This document shows, one piece after another, positions 16,508 to 25,198 of a stretch of DNA of 50,902 bases. The notes below the pieces were generated by a model. The model searched no databases, was not told the origin of the DNA, and worked only from the letters and a program-made list of their open reading frames with translations. The DNA is from an uncultured Dorea sp. (GTDB lineage Bacteria; Bacillota; Clostridia; Lachnospirales; Lachnospiraceae). The position numbers were made by a program, and so were the translations under genes. The stretch covers positions 1 to 50,902 of the forward strand of contig CAMBRQ010000017.1 of the NCBI GenBank assembly GCA_945870325.1. Reading direction: 5' to 3'. The first letter of the stretch is position 1, and every line of letters starts with the position of its first letter.

Positions 16508-16993
16508 TTGAGTTTAAAAAGTAATAAAAGGCTCCGGATACTGGGAAAGATATTGTTTGTATTATATATAATATTTATTATATATTTCCTTTTGTTTTCA
16601 GACTGGTATGGGCGGACAGGAGAGATGCAGGAGTATCATTATAATCTTGTACTCTTTAAAGAGATCAAAAGATTCTGGAACTACAGGGATCAGGTTGGTC
16701 TGTTCGCTATGTTTACGAACTTGTTCGGGAATGTAATCATCTTTGTGCCGTTTGGATTTTTCATGCCTATGGCAAGCAAGTACAGAAGTTTCTTTACGAC
16801 CGTATTCTATAGTTTTGGACTCAGCCTTTGTGTGGAGACGTTCCAATTAATTGCGAAGGTGGGAAGTTTTGATGTGGATGATCTCCTTCTGAATACGATT
16901 GGGGGTCTTGTGGGTTATATTGTATTCGTAATCTGCGCGGCAATAAGGAGAAGACATGTTTATAAGAAGAAAGATAGTAACAGAAGAAGATAG
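16508..16993 (+). CDS. VanZ family membrane protein
   Basis: This 161-residue polytopic membrane protein starts with TTG at 16508; AAGGGTG nearby is weak, so the start is uncertain. It shows the VanZ pattern: YHYNLVLFKEI, then NLFGNVIIFVPFGFFMP, SLCVETFQLIAKVGSFDVDDLLLNTIGGLVGY. VanZ-like proteins are named after a teicoplanin-resistance accessory protein, but most members have unknown roles, so resistance should not be assumed. It has about four transmembrane helices. It overlaps the next gene by 38 bp. Confidence 0.88.
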   Translation: MSLKSNKRLRILGKILFVLYIIFIIYFLLFSDWYGRTGEMQEYHYNLVLFKEIKRFWNYRDQVGLFAMFTNLFGNVIIFVPFGFFMPMASKYRSFFTTVFYSFGLSLCVETFQLIAKVGSFDVDDLLLNTIGGLVGYIVFVICAAIRRRHVYKKKDSNRRR

Positions 16994-17351
16994 AGCAAAA
17001 GCAATTGCCAAGGCCAGGGAAAAGCAGCGTAAGAAGATGATTAAGACCAGATATGGACAGACCAGGTTCCGCCATGCAAGAAAAGGAATCTATTCCTGCT
17101 GGTATGCGGCAGTAGTCTGTATATTATTGATCTTGATGATCCTGATCTCGTATGTGGGGAAAGGAGATGTCAATATCTTCATCGGGTTTATCGGACTTGG
17201 AACGCTTGTACTGTCCGCAATGGGCTTATGGCTTGGTGTAAAAGGCTTAAAAGAAAGGGATAAGAATTACATAACGTGCAAGGTGGGAATCGGTCTGAAT
17301 GCCGCAGTACTCCTTGGGCTAATTGCAATATTTATCAGGGGGCTTTTTTAG
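16956..17351 (+). CDS. DUF6142-like small membrane protein
   Basis: The 131-residue protein has a highly basic N-terminus (residues 1-45: many Lys/Arg) followed by three hydrophobic helices (about 50-70, 76-95, 108-128). This looks like the DUF6142 family common in Lachnospiraceae, a name I give with moderate confidence. AAGGAG lies five bases before the ATG. It overlaps the VanZ gene and abuts the following aminopeptidase gene, so the three appear translationally linked. Function unknown. Confidence 0.7.
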   Translation: MFIRRKIVTEEDRAKAIAKAREKQRKKMIKTRYGQTRFRHARKGIYSCWYAAVVCILLILMILISYVGKGDVNIFIGFIGLGTLVLSAMGLWLGVKGLKERDKNYITCKVGIGLNAAVLLGLIAIFIRGLF

Positions 17352-19394
17352 ATGATAGAAGAAAGATATGAATTGGCAATGGAGCGTATCCGCAAGATAA
17401 GATTCGAGGAGACTGTGAAGAGTCCCTTCAGAAAGTATTTTCAGAAAATGGCAGAATTTGCCGTATTGATTGATGCGGTAAGGGAGGAACTTCTGAAAGG
17501 AGAATATCAAAAGGCGGGGCTTGCAGAACTTGCCGAATGGAATAAGAGACTATATCAGGATATTCTTCCGGGACAGTATGAGACCAGTTATGCGAATCCG
17601 TCCTATGCTGTGGAACAATTAGGGGAAGAATTCGGGAGGATATTAAGTTTCCTGTATACGGAACTTCGGGGTGCCATTGCATATGTATTCGAAGGAAAGA
17701 CGGAATATCTGGATATTCTGTTTGAATTGCTGATAGAGATCTATAATCAGTTCGAAGAAGAGCCGGATGTAAAATACGTAAAGGACTCTATCTACTGGTA
17801 TGCCAGTGATTACTGTGATGTGTTCACTGCGGATCGGATTCTGGAACAGATAGATCCGACAGAATCCTTTGCGGCAGATATCATCATGAACAGCGATCTG
17901 GATGATCTGAGATATCTGTATCAGTTCGGTGAATATATCAGTGAGAATGAACTTAAGACAGCGAGACATCTGATGGAATTAGATGATGCTGTGCTTCAGA
18001 AGATGGCAGATGTATATACGGAAGGCTATCGAATCGGGTTTGTGAATACTGGCAAGGATCTGTCGAAGAAGGCGGTTGTGAATATCCGCTATGTACTTGG
18101 ATTCGAAAAAGTAATCAGGAAATCTATAGAGAATTTTGAAAAAATGGGGTTAAAGCCGGTTATCTACCGTTCTGGTGTCAGTGTGCTGACCAAGCGGCAG
18201 CACCTGAAGATTGGCTATTATGGAGCCATTGCGAATAAACAGTATGAATACGATCATCGTAATGACCAGGCGTTATTCCTGGACAAGAAGTTCGTGGAGC
18301 GCAAATTAGAAGTGATCCAGACGACCTATGAGCATCATAAAGACCAGGCGGCGAAGTTCGCAGGACCTGCTTGTATCGAGATGTTCGGTGAAGAGCCATT
18401 TACGCCGATGCAAAAAGAAGAAGTGATCAAACTCTCAGAAAAGCAGGAAGAACTGGCGCTGCAGTTCGACAGTAGGCAGAGCCAGATTACGAATCAGTAT
18501 ATCAGAGGCGATGAGAGGAGTTTTACGATTATCGCCTATCCTGTGCCGGAGATTGGGGAGCGGTATGAAGAGATCTTCGATGAGATCATAAGAATTAATA
18601 CGTTAGATGCCAAGACTTACGAGAAGGTACAGCAGACGATTATTGATGCGCTGGATCAGGGAGAATATGTTCATATCCTTGGCTGCAATGGCAATAAGAC
18701 GGATCTTAAGGTTCAATTATATGAATTGCAGAATCCTGAGAAGGAGACGATATTCGAGAACTGTGTGGCGGATGTGAATATTCCGGTGGGAGAAGTATTT
18801 ACCTCTCCGGTTCTGGAAGGAACTAACGGAGTTCTGCATGTTAGCAAGGTATATCTGCATGAATTGCAGTACAGAGATCTGGAGATTACATTTGCCAATG
18901 GAATGATTGCGGATTATAATTGTAGGAATTTCGAGAGAGAGTTGGAGAATAAAGAGTATATTCATGATAATATTCTTCATAAACATGCCACACTGCCTCT
19001 TGGCGAATTCGCGATTGGAACGAATACAACTGCTTATGTGGCGGCGAAGAAATACGGTATTGAAGAGAAGATGCCAATACTGATCGCAGAGAAGATGGGA
19101 CCGCATTTTGCAGTAGGAGACACCTGCTACAGTTGGAGTGAGGATGTCAAGGTCTATAATCCGAATGGAAAAGAGATTGTGGCAAGAGATAATTCGGTAT
19201 CTCTTCTAAGGAAAGAAGATGTATCGAAGGCGTATTTCCATTGTCATACGGATATTACGATTCCATATGAGGAATTGAAGAGTATCACGGTAGTAACTAA
19301 GGCGGGGGATGAGATACGGATCCTGGAGGAAGGAAGATTCGTGCTTCCGGGGACGGAGATTCTGAATGAACCGTTGAAAAATATAGATAAATAA
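17352..19394 (+). CDS. M29-type metalloaminopeptidase with N-terminal extension
   Basis: This 680-residue protein starts directly after the preceding stop. Its C-terminal two thirds match M29 (aminopeptidase T-like) enzymes, which remove N-terminal residues from peptides. Likely metal ligands are Glu in NIPVGEVFTSP, Glu in LPLGEFAIGTN, His in KMGPHFAVGDTCYS, and His/Asp in FHCHTDITIPY, in the family order. The first roughly 210 residues are an acidic helical extension absent from typical 400-residue M29 enzymes. No signal peptide, so cytoplasmic. An unusual CHTD replaces the more usual HxD spacing. It may feed amino acids from imported peptides. Confidence 0.85.
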   Translation: MIEERYELAMERIRKIRFEETVKSPFRKYFQKMAEFAVLIDAVREELLKGEYQKAGLAELAEWNKRLYQDILPGQYETSYANPSYAVEQLGEEFGRILSFLYTELRGAIAYVFEGKTEYLDILFELLIEIYNQFEEEPDVKYVKDSIYWYASDYCDVFTADRILEQIDPTESFAADIIMNSDLDDLRYLYQFGEYISENELKTARHLMELDDAVLQKMADVYTEGYRIGFVNTGKDLSKKAVVNIRYVLGFEKVIRKSIENFEKMGLKPVIYRSGVSVLTKRQHLKIGYYGAIANKQYEYDHRNDQALFLDKKFVERKLEVIQTTYEHHKDQAAKFAGPACIEMFGEEPFTPMQKEEVIKLSEKQEELALQFDSRQSQITNQYIRGDERSFTIIAYPVPEIGERYEEIFDEIIRINTLDAKTYEKVQQTIIDALDQGEYVHILGCNGNKTDLKVQLYELQNPEKETIFENCVADVNIPVGEVFTSPVLEGTNGVLHVSKVYLHELQYRDLEITFANGMIADYNCRNFERELENKEYIHDNILHKHATLPLGEFAIGTNTTAYVAAKKYGIEEKMPILIAEKMGPHFAVGDTCYSWSEDVKVYNPNGKEIVARDNSVSLLRKEDVSKAYFHCHTDITIPYEELKSITVVTKAGDEIRILEEGRFVLPGTEILNEPLKNIDK

Positions 19395-19430
19395 GGTATC
19401 ATGAATCCATGTGAGTTAAACGAACATGAA

Positions 19431-19445
19431 AAGAACGAAGTTCTT
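19431..19445. promoter_or_regulatory. Short dyad upstream of purE
   Basis: AAGAAC and GTTCTT (arms 19431-19436 and 19440-19445) form a perfect dyad with a 3-bp centre, 45 bp before purE. It could be an operator, but no regulator can be named. Confidence 0.25.
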
Positions 19446-19489
19446 GAAGTGCCATCGAAGCATATATGATGAAAGAAAGGATGACGATT

Positions 19490-20002
19490 ATGCCAAGAGT
19501 AGGAATTGTGATGGGCAGCGACTCAGATTTAAAAGTTATGAGCAAAGCAGCGGCAATGTTAGAAGAACTGGGAATTGATTATGAGATGACGATTATCTCT
19601 GCACACCGCGAACCGGATGAATTGATTGAATGGACACGCGGGGCAGAAGGACGCGGAATGAAAGTTATGATAGCGGGAGCCGGAATGGCAGCGGCACTTC
19701 CGGGGATGTGTGCAGCGTTATTCGCACTTCCGGTGATAGGAGTTCCGCTTTCTGGTAAGAATCTGGATGGAATGGATGCAGTATTTTCTATCATGCAGAT
19801 GCCGCCGGGGGTTCCTGTTGCGACTGTAGCAATCGATGGAGCAAAGAATGCGGCAATTCTTGCAGCGAAGATTCTTGCAGCGTCTGATGAGGTATTGTTA
19901 GAAAAGTTAAAAGCATATACAGCTGAGATGAAAGAAGCAGTGCAGGCAAAGGCTGCAAAACTTGACGAGATTGGTTATGAAGCATATCTTGCCGGGAAAT
20001 AA
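19490..20002 (+). CDS. purE: N5-carboxyaminoimidazole ribonucleotide mutase (class I PurE)
   Basis: PurE is 170 residues from the ATG at 19490, set by AAAGG at 19476-19480; the upstream ATGs at 19466, 19469 and 19481 fit less well. GIVMGSDSDL at residues 4-13 and SAHREPDEL near 40-48 are the CAIR-binding motifs. AGMAAALPGM and PVIGVPLSGKNLDGMDA give the rest of the site. It moves CO2 from N5-CAIR to CAIR in purine synthesis; a PurK partner is expected elsewhere. It leads purE-purM-purN-purD. Confidence 0.96.
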   Translation: MPRVGIVMGSDSDLKVMSKAAAMLEELGIDYEMTIISAHREPDELIEWTRGAEGRGMKVMIAGAGMAAALPGMCAALFALPVIGVPLSGKNLDGMDAVFSIMQMPPGVPVATVAIDGAKNAAILAAKILAASDEVLLEKLKAYTAEMKEAVQAKAAKLDEIGYEAYLAGK

Positions 20003-20059
20003 TATCCTGGTGGCATATACATGAAACACAATATAAAACAGATGACAAGGAGAGACGTT

Positions 20060-21085
20060 ATGGATTACAAGAACGCAGGCGTTGATATTGAAGCTGGTTA
20101 CAAATCAGTAGAACTTATGAAAAAACATGTAAAAGAGACGATGAGACCGGAGGTCCTGGGAGGTCTTGGCGGATTCGCGGGTGCTTTTGATCTGAGTGGA
20201 ATCAAGAATATGGAAGAGCCGGTTCTTCTGTCAGGAACAGACGGATGTGGAACCAAAGTAAAACTTGCATTCGTAATGGACAAGCATGACACGATCGGTA
20301 TCGATGCTGTGGCAATGTGTGTGAATGATATTGCCTGCTCAGGTGGAGAACCATTATTCTTCCTGGATTATATCGCGTGCGGCAAGAATTATCCTGAAAA
20401 AATTGCTACTATCGTAAGTGGTGTTGCAGAAGGCTGCAAACAGTCCGAATGTGCGCTTGTCGGTGGAGAGACTGCAGAGCATCCAGGTCTTATGCCGGAA
20501 GATGAATATGATCTTGCTGGTTTTGCAGTAGGTGTTGCAGATAAGAAAGATATCATTAATGGTGAGGATATTAAGCCAGGGGATGTACTTGTTGGTATGG
20601 CATCCAGCGGTGTTCACAGCAATGGATTTTCCCTTGTGCGTAAGGTGTTCGAGATGACAAAAGAGTCTTTGGATACATATTATGATGAACTTGGAAAGAC
20701 ATTGGGCGAAGCGCTGATCGCGCCAACAAAGATCTATGTAAAAGCATTAAAGAGCATCAAGAATAGCGGAGTAAGAGTAAAAGGCTGCAGCCATATTACA
20801 GGAGGAGGCTTCTACGAGAATATTCCGAGAATGCTGCCGGATGGCGTCAGAGCAGTTGTTAAGAAAGATAGTTATGAAGTTCCTGCAATCTTCAAACTTC
20901 TGGCAAAGAAGGGTGATATTGCAGAAGAGATGATGTATAACACATTCAATATGGGACTTGGCATGGTCATTGCCCTAGATCCTGAGGATGCAGATAAAGC
21001 AATGGAAGCAATCAGGGCAGCAGGCGAAGAGCCTTATGTTGTAGGTCATATTGAAGCAGGAGAAAAGGGAGTTACATTATGCTAA
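20060..21085 (+). CDS. purM: Phosphoribosylformylglycinamidine cyclo-ligase (AIR synthase)
   Basis: PurM is 341 residues, the usual length, from the ATG at 20060 behind AAGGAGAG. The N-terminal [13 protein letters not shown] is the family opening. [14 protein letters not shown] binds ATP and [24 protein letters not shown] is the diagnostic metal and phosphate site. It makes AIR with ATP hydrolysis, upstream of PurE in the pathway. It overlaps purN by 7 bp. Confidence 0.96.
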   Translation: MDYKNAGVDIEAGYKSVELMKKHVKETMRPEVLGGLGGFAGAFDLSGIKNMEEPVLLSGTDGCGTKVKLAFVMDKHDTIGIDAVAMCVNDIACSGGEPLFFLDYIACGKNYPEKIATIVSGVAEGCKQSECALVGGETAEHPGLMPEDEYDLAGFAVGVADKKDIINGEDIKPGDVLVGMASSGVHSNGFSLVRKVFEMTKESLDTYYDELGKTLGEALIAPTKIYVKALKSIKNSGVRVKGCSHITGGGFYENIPRMLPDGVRAVVKKDSYEVPAIFKLLAKKGDIAEEMMYNTFNMGLGMVIALDPEDADKAMEAIRAAGEEPYVVGHIEAGEKGVTLC

Positions 21086-21714
21086 ATGTAGTTGTGCTCG
21101 TATCAGGAGGCGGAACGAATCTGCAGGCGATTATCGATGCAGTGGAGTCTGGCATTATCACAAATGCGAAGATTACCGGGGTGATCAGTAACAATAAGAA
21201 CGCATATGCACTTGAGAGAGCAAGTAAGCATGGAATCCCTGGAATCTGTATATCGCCCAAAGACTATGCATCCAGAGCAGAATTCAATGAGAAGTTCTTA
21301 GAAACTGTGAATGAATTACAGCCTGATCTGATCGTGCTGGCCGGATTCCTGGTTGTGATTCCGCCGGAGATGACTGCGAAGTATCAGAATCGTATTATTA
21401 ATATTCATCCATCCTTGATTCCATCCTTTTGCGGCACAGGCTATTATGGGTTAAAAGTCCATGAGGCGGCGCTGGAGCGTGGAGTAAAAGTCGTGGGTGC
21501 AACGGTGCATTTTGTGGATGAGGGAACAGATACCGGTCCGATTATTTTACAAAAGGCGGTTGAAGTAGAGCAAGGAGATACGCCGAAGGAACTCCAGCTG
21601 CGTGTAATGGAGCAGGCAGAGTGGAAGATACTCCCGAAAGCAATCGACTTGATTGCAAATGATAAAGTGAAGGTAGAAGATGGCAGAGTTACGATCATAG
21701 GAGGCTCAGAATGA
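21079..21714 (+). CDS. purN: Phosphoribosylglycinamide formyltransferase
   Basis: The 211-residue protein is a folate-dependent GAR transformylase. [15 protein letters not shown] at residues 6-20 binds the GAR phosphate. [10 protein letters not shown] contains the catalytic Asn-His pair, and [12 protein letters not shown] the conserved Asp that completes the site. It converts GAR to formyl-GAR. The start overlaps purM, the end overlaps purD by ATGA, so all are translationally coupled. The [17 protein letters not shown] loop is standard. Confidence 0.96.
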   Translation: MLNVVVLVSGGGTNLQAIIDAVESGIITNAKITGVISNNKNAYALERASKHGIPGICISPKDYASRAEFNEKFLETVNELQPDLIVLAGFLVVIPPEMTAKYQNRIINIHPSLIPSFCGTGYYGLKVHEAALERGVKVVGATVHFVDEGTDTGPIILQKAVEVEQGDTPKELQLRVMEQAEWKILPKAIDLIANDKVKVEDGRVTIIGGSE

Positions 21715-22982
21715 AAGTACTGATAGTAGGAAGCGGCGGAAGAGAACATGCAATTGCATATTGTGTAGCAAAGAGTGATAAGGTGGACAAGATATATTGT
21801 ACTCCGGGAAATGCCGGAATCGCAGAATATGCAGAGTGTGCACCGATTGGCGCAATGGAATTCGAGAAGATCGTTGCGTTTGCAAAAGAAAAGGAGATTG
21901 ATCTGGTAATCGTAGGTATGGATGATCCGCTGGTAGGCGGTCTGGTTGATGAACTGGAGGCGGCAGGAATTCGTGCATTCGGACCAAGAAAGAATGCAGC
22001 GATCCTGGAAGGTTCCAAAGCATTTTCCAAAGACCTGATGAAGAAATACAATATCCCAACGGCAGCGTACGAGAATTTCACAGATCCAGACAAGGCGCTC
22101 GCATACCTTGAGACAGCAAAATTCCCAATCGTCTTAAAGGCAGATGGCCTTGCACTTGGAAAAGGTGTGTTGATCTGCAATAATCTGGAAGAGGCTAAAG
22201 AAGGCGTGCAGACGATTATGCTGGATAAGAAATTCGGTTCTGCCGGTAATGAAATGGTCATCGAAGAATTCATGACCGGACGTGAAGTCTCCGTCCTTTC
22301 ATTCGTGGATGGCAATACGATTAAAACTATGACTTCTGCACAGGATCACAAACGTGCAGGAGATGGCGATACGGGTCTGAATACCGGAGGAATGGGAACA
22401 TTCTCTCCAAGCCCGTTCTATACTAAAGAAGTGGAAGAATTCTGTAAGAACCATATCTTCCAGGCTACGGTAGATGCTATGAAAGCAGAAGGAAGACCGT
22501 TCAAGGGCGTTATTTTCTTTGGACTGATGCTGACAGAAGACGGACCAAAGGTTCTGGAGTATAATGCAAGATTCGGAGATCCGGAAGCGCAGGTAGTTCT
22601 TCCGAGAATGAAGAATGATATTATCGAAGTATTAGAGGCATGTATCGATGGAACACTTGACCAGGTAGATCTGCAGTTCGAGGATAATGCGGCAGTGTGT
22701 GTTGTGCTTGCAAGCGAAGGATACCCGGTGAAGTATGATAAGGGGCTTCCGATTCGTGGATTGGATGAGTTCAAGAAGCAGGAAGGATATTATTGCTTCC
22801 ATGCAGGAACAAAATTCGATGGAGATCAGATTGTGACCAATGGCGGACGTGTGCTGGGTATTACGGCTAAGGGCAAGGACTTGAAAGAAGCAAGGGCTCA
22901 TGCATACGCTGCTACAGAGTGGGTGCAGTTCGATAATAAGTTTATGCGGCATGATATCGGGAAAGCGATAGATGAGGCATAA
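21711..22982 (+). CDS. purD: Phosphoribosylamine-glycine ligase
   Basis: The 423-residue protein is PurD, an ATP-grasp enzyme making GAR. The N-terminal [15 protein letters not shown] is diagnostic. FPIVLKADGLALGKGV near 137-152 is the ATP-grasp lid, and NTGGMGTFSPSPF and EYNARFGDPEAQ the Mg/ATP site. It is the last gene of the purE-M-N-D run. No simple terminator follows; instead a very long hairpin repeat begins about 35 bp after the stop and may end transcription. Confidence 0.97.
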   Translation: MKVLIVGSGGREHAIAYCVAKSDKVDKIYCTPGNAGIAEYAECAPIGAMEFEKIVAFAKEKEIDLVIVGMDDPLVGGLVDELEAAGIRAFGPRKNAAILEGSKAFSKDLMKKYNIPTAAYENFTDPDKALAYLETAKFPIVLKADGLALGKGVLICNNLEEAKEGVQTIMLDKKFGSAGNEMVIEEFMTGREVSVLSFVDGNTIKTMTSAQDHKRAGDGDTGLNTGGMGTFSPSPFYTKEVEEFCKNHIFQATVDAMKAEGRPFKGVIFFGLMLTEDGPKVLEYNARFGDPEAQVVLPRMKNDIIEVLEACIDGTLDQVDLQFEDNAAVCVVLASEGYPVKYDKGLPIRGLDEFKKQEGYYCFHAGTKFDGDQIVTNGGRVLGITAKGKDLKEARAHAYAATEWVQFDNKFMRHDIGKAIDEA

Positions 22983-23017
22983 GATGGGAATTTAATGGAG
23001 AAAATAGATTCTTGGAA

Positions 23018-23283
23018 AGTGTACGGTGCAAGGGCAGGGAAGTTGTGGGCTGTGGCCGGATCATTTCGCCAAGACCTCGTAACAGAAAAAGATATCGTCA
23101 GTTCTAACCGGGCATATTCGCCGTAAGCCCTTGATGGCCTTACGACTCAGATGCCCTCGAAACCAGGACTTGTGGTCCTGGTTTCGCACGAACTGACGGT
23201 ATCTTTTTCTACAACGGGGCCTAAGGCGAAATAATACGGTCACAGCCCACAACTTCCCTGCCCTTGCACCTGACATTTCCGTG
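23018..23283. repeat. Structured long-hairpin repeat, copy C (inverted, divergent)
   Basis: Outer arms 23025-23054 and 23241-23270 are perfectly complementary over 30 bp. Inner arms 23084-23103 and 23191-23210 pair over 20 bp with one mismatch. A 7-bp block (GGCGAAA/TTTCGCC) lies between them. Two terminal hairpins stand at 23122-23144 and 23158-23186 (12-bp stem, TTGTG loop). Read on the minus strand, the ends are ATGTCAGG and CCGTACAC, as in the copies at 3-317 and 23731-24044, but the stem sequences are quite different. It lies just after purD with no gene inside. Confidence 0.78.
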
Positions 23284-23730
23284 GACTCAAGGCTTTCTCC
23301 AGTGGGAGATTCCGGCGAAGGATGTGGGGGGAGCGTTATTGATGGGGAGTATGTTTAGAGTATGTTAAGAGTGCAAAAAGTGTAGGAGAGTGTGGGGGAT
23401 GTAATCACATCTAATATATGTCGTATAGTTGTTTTGCACTTCACTGGTTTCGCCAATATTACATACCCTAATGCCCAAAACCCTGAGTCATAGTATGTAA
23501 TCATCAATAATCTGGTCTAACACTGCCAAGATTATTGCCGCTGGCGGCAATACTTCATACACATCCATCAGCAATCCGGTTTCCACTAATTCCAACTAGT
23601 TCCAAGCGGTTCTAACTATCAACATGTTTGCTTATCTTAGTTTGCTTGTCTTAATTTACTTACCTTATCTTATTTCAACCGTCATTTCCTGCCAATACCG
23701 TTCCCCATTGCACTTCCGCCAGGAATCCTT
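23284..23730. other. Gene-free stretch between two structured repeats
   Basis: No ORF with a convincing ribosome site is seen on either strand. It contains a compact dyad at 23534-23551 and some loosely repeated TTCCAA-rich sequence around 23580-23620. It may be decayed mobile-element DNA. Confidence 0.6.
23534..23551. repeat. Compact perfect dyad
   Basis: ATTGCCGC and GCGGCAAT form 8-bp arms separated by only TG. No T tract follows, so it is not a classical terminator. Confidence 0.6.
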
Positions 23731-24044
23731 CCCGTTCATGAAGAGTTACACATACGAATGTCAGGCAAAGAGGGGCAGTATGGGCGTTCGTATCCGTAGA
23801 AGAGCCGTACAAGCCGTTAGTGAAAAAGAGGTCTGAAATTAGGAGGACTTCTGTACTACCAGTACAGAAGTTCAGACTATCGCGGACGGAAAATCATCAA
23901 GATTTTGCGTCCGCTATAGTCGATGCCTAATTTCAGACCTCTTTTGAACTTACGGATTGTAGGCGACTGGAGTCGGATCTGAACGCCCATGCTGCCCCTC
24001 TCTGCCGTACACTCCACATATACTCTTCCAGAACAAAGTTCCCC
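23731..24044. repeat. Structured long-hairpin repeat, copy B
   Basis: Outer arms 23764-23789 and 23981-24006 pair over 26 bp with two imperfect positions. Inner arms 23824-23843 and 23926-23945 are perfectly complementary over 20 bp. Terminal hairpins are 23847-23871 (11 bp) and about 23876-23921. Between the outer and inner stems, 23796-23819 is identical to 69-92 in copy A (24 nt) and 23951-23972 to 225-246 (22 nt), while the stems differ. Flanks are also homologous out to CCCGTTCAT on the left and GTTCCC on the right. It ends at the 3' end of the rpiR-type gene and may terminate it. Confidence 0.82.
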
Positions 24045-24901
24045 TAATAATTCCCTAATTCCCCCAGGTACTTGTCGATTTTTTTCAACCGCTTTTCAAT
24101 TCCCTTCACCTTATGGCTGATCGTATCCAGCAATGCCTCGGCCACGAACTGCGGGCCAACCATCGAGTTAAAGAACGCATTGCTATCCACCGGAACGGTA
24201 ATCAGCACGGTTGCATACTGTGCCAGAAGCGCGCTCGGCTTATCAGTGATAACGATAATCTTAGCCCCCGCTTCCTGCGCCATTTTTGCTGTCACCCGAT
24301 CCAGAGAAGAATATCTTGGGAAACTGAAGATAATCAGGCAGTCTTCTTTGGAGATGTTGCACATATGATCAATTGGGCTGATAGAAGCCGAGTGTGTTGT
24401 CTCCACATGTGGGAGCATATGTTTTAAATATAACAGAAAATAATCAGCAAGACAGGAGTTGCCGCGGGATGCGGCGATGTATTTGCGTTTGCTGGCAATC
24501 ATGACATCTGCGGCTTCCTCGAAAGCAGCAGATGTATTGTGAACGAATACTGCCTCCAGGTTCTTGGCAGCGTTTTTAAAGTGGCGATTGATATAATCAG
24601 AGTTGTTATCAAGTTTTGCTCTTTTCGCTACTCTTTGGGCAGGGACGGTGATCGTGCTGGATATGCTGAGCACTCTGTCCTGATATTCTTTCCTTAATGC
24701 TTTTTGGAAATCCATAAAGCCGCTGAATCCCAGTGAACGGCTGAAACGGATCACAGAGGACTCACTTACGCCAAGTTTCAAGGCAATCTCGGTAGATGTC
24801 ATAAAACAAGCATCAGCGGAATTATCTAATATGTATTTGGCAATCATTTTCTGGGTTTTCGTCAAGTCGGCATTATGGATAATTTCTCTTAGTTCATTCA
24901 T
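24044..24901 (-). CDS. MurR/RpiR family regulator (HTH plus SIS domain)
   Basis: The 285-residue protein starts at the ATG at 24901 on the minus strand, because GGAGG lies 8 bases before it; a TTG at 24919 would put that site inside the gene. Residues 1-75 form an RpiR-type HTH: DLTKTQKMIAKYILDN, then MTSTEIALKLGVSESSVIRFSRSLGFSGFMDFQ. Residues 115-260 form a SIS phosphosugar-binding domain (SRGNSCLADYF, IIFSFPRYSS). Such regulators sense phosphosugars. It is divergent from alanine dehydrogenase over a dyad-rich region and may control it and itself. The effector is unknown. Confidence 0.92.
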   Translation of the reverse strand: MNELREIIHNADLTKTQKMIAKYILDNSADACFMTSTEIALKLGVSESSVIRFSRSLGFSGFMDFQKALRKEYQDRVLSISSTITVPAQRVAKRAKLDNNSDYINRHFKNAAKNLEAVFVHNTSAAFEEAADVMIASKRKYIAASRGNSCLADYFLLYLKHMLPHVETTHSASISPIDHMCNISKEDCLIIFSFPRYSSLDRVTAKMAQEAGAKIIVITDKPSALLAQYATVLITVPVDSNAFFNSMVGPQFVAEALLDTISHKVKGIEKRLKKIDKYLGELGNY

Positions 24902-24973
24902 GATAAGTACCTCCGGCAATTGATTGACTCTTCTATATAGATTTAACCATGAAATGCTGAAGAATGCAAGTGC

Positions 24974-25066
24974 AATTGTAAATACAATTTTAAAATATTA
25001 CACACAATAAAAAGTTTTGTGAAAAAAATAACTTTTATTGCACATTATACTGCTGTGTGGTAATAT
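24974..25066. promoter_or_regulatory. Dyad-rich control region between rpiR-type gene and ald
   Basis: Three inverted repeats stand here: AATTGTA/TACAATT at 24974-24989 (2-bp centre); CAATAAAAAGTT at 25005-25016 with AACTTTTATTG at 25030-25040; and, nested outside it, ATATTACACAC at 24995-25005 with GTGTGGTAATAT at 25055-25066. The last two overlap the -35 and -10 boxes of the ald promoter. They are good candidates for RpiR-type operators. Confidence 0.5.
25038..25066 (+). promoter_or_regulatory. Probable ald promoter
   Basis: TTGCAC (25038-25043) and TAATAT (25061-25066) with a 17-bp spacer. The leader to the ATG would be about 125 nt. Confidence 0.55.
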
Positions 25067-25198
25067 GATTTTAGAGACAAATGAATAATATTCTTCACAA
25101 AAATGATAACGTGAAAAATATTGTTCAAAAAATGTCAAAGTCGGCAAGAGCGACGAACGGTATATATTATTATTCAAAAACACAGGAGGTAGATTCAA

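Noticed and set aside
16508..16993. Glycopeptide resistance from the VanZ-like gene
   Set aside because: No vanHAX or vanY is nearby; isolated VanZ-like genes are widespread and not evidence of resistance.
19416..19428. Possible PurR box upstream of purE
   Set aside because: Only about 10 of 13 positions match the Bacillus PurBox and no second properly spaced inverted box is present.
23061..23276. Minus-strand ORF of 71 codons in the intergenic region after purD
   Set aside because: It lies wholly inside hairpin copy C, so its openness follows from the inverted repeat; no ribosome site.
23624..23836. Plus-strand ORF of 70 codons upstream of hairpin copy B
   Set aside because: Half of it lies in the hairpin element, and there is no Shine-Dalgarno sequence or recognisable motif.
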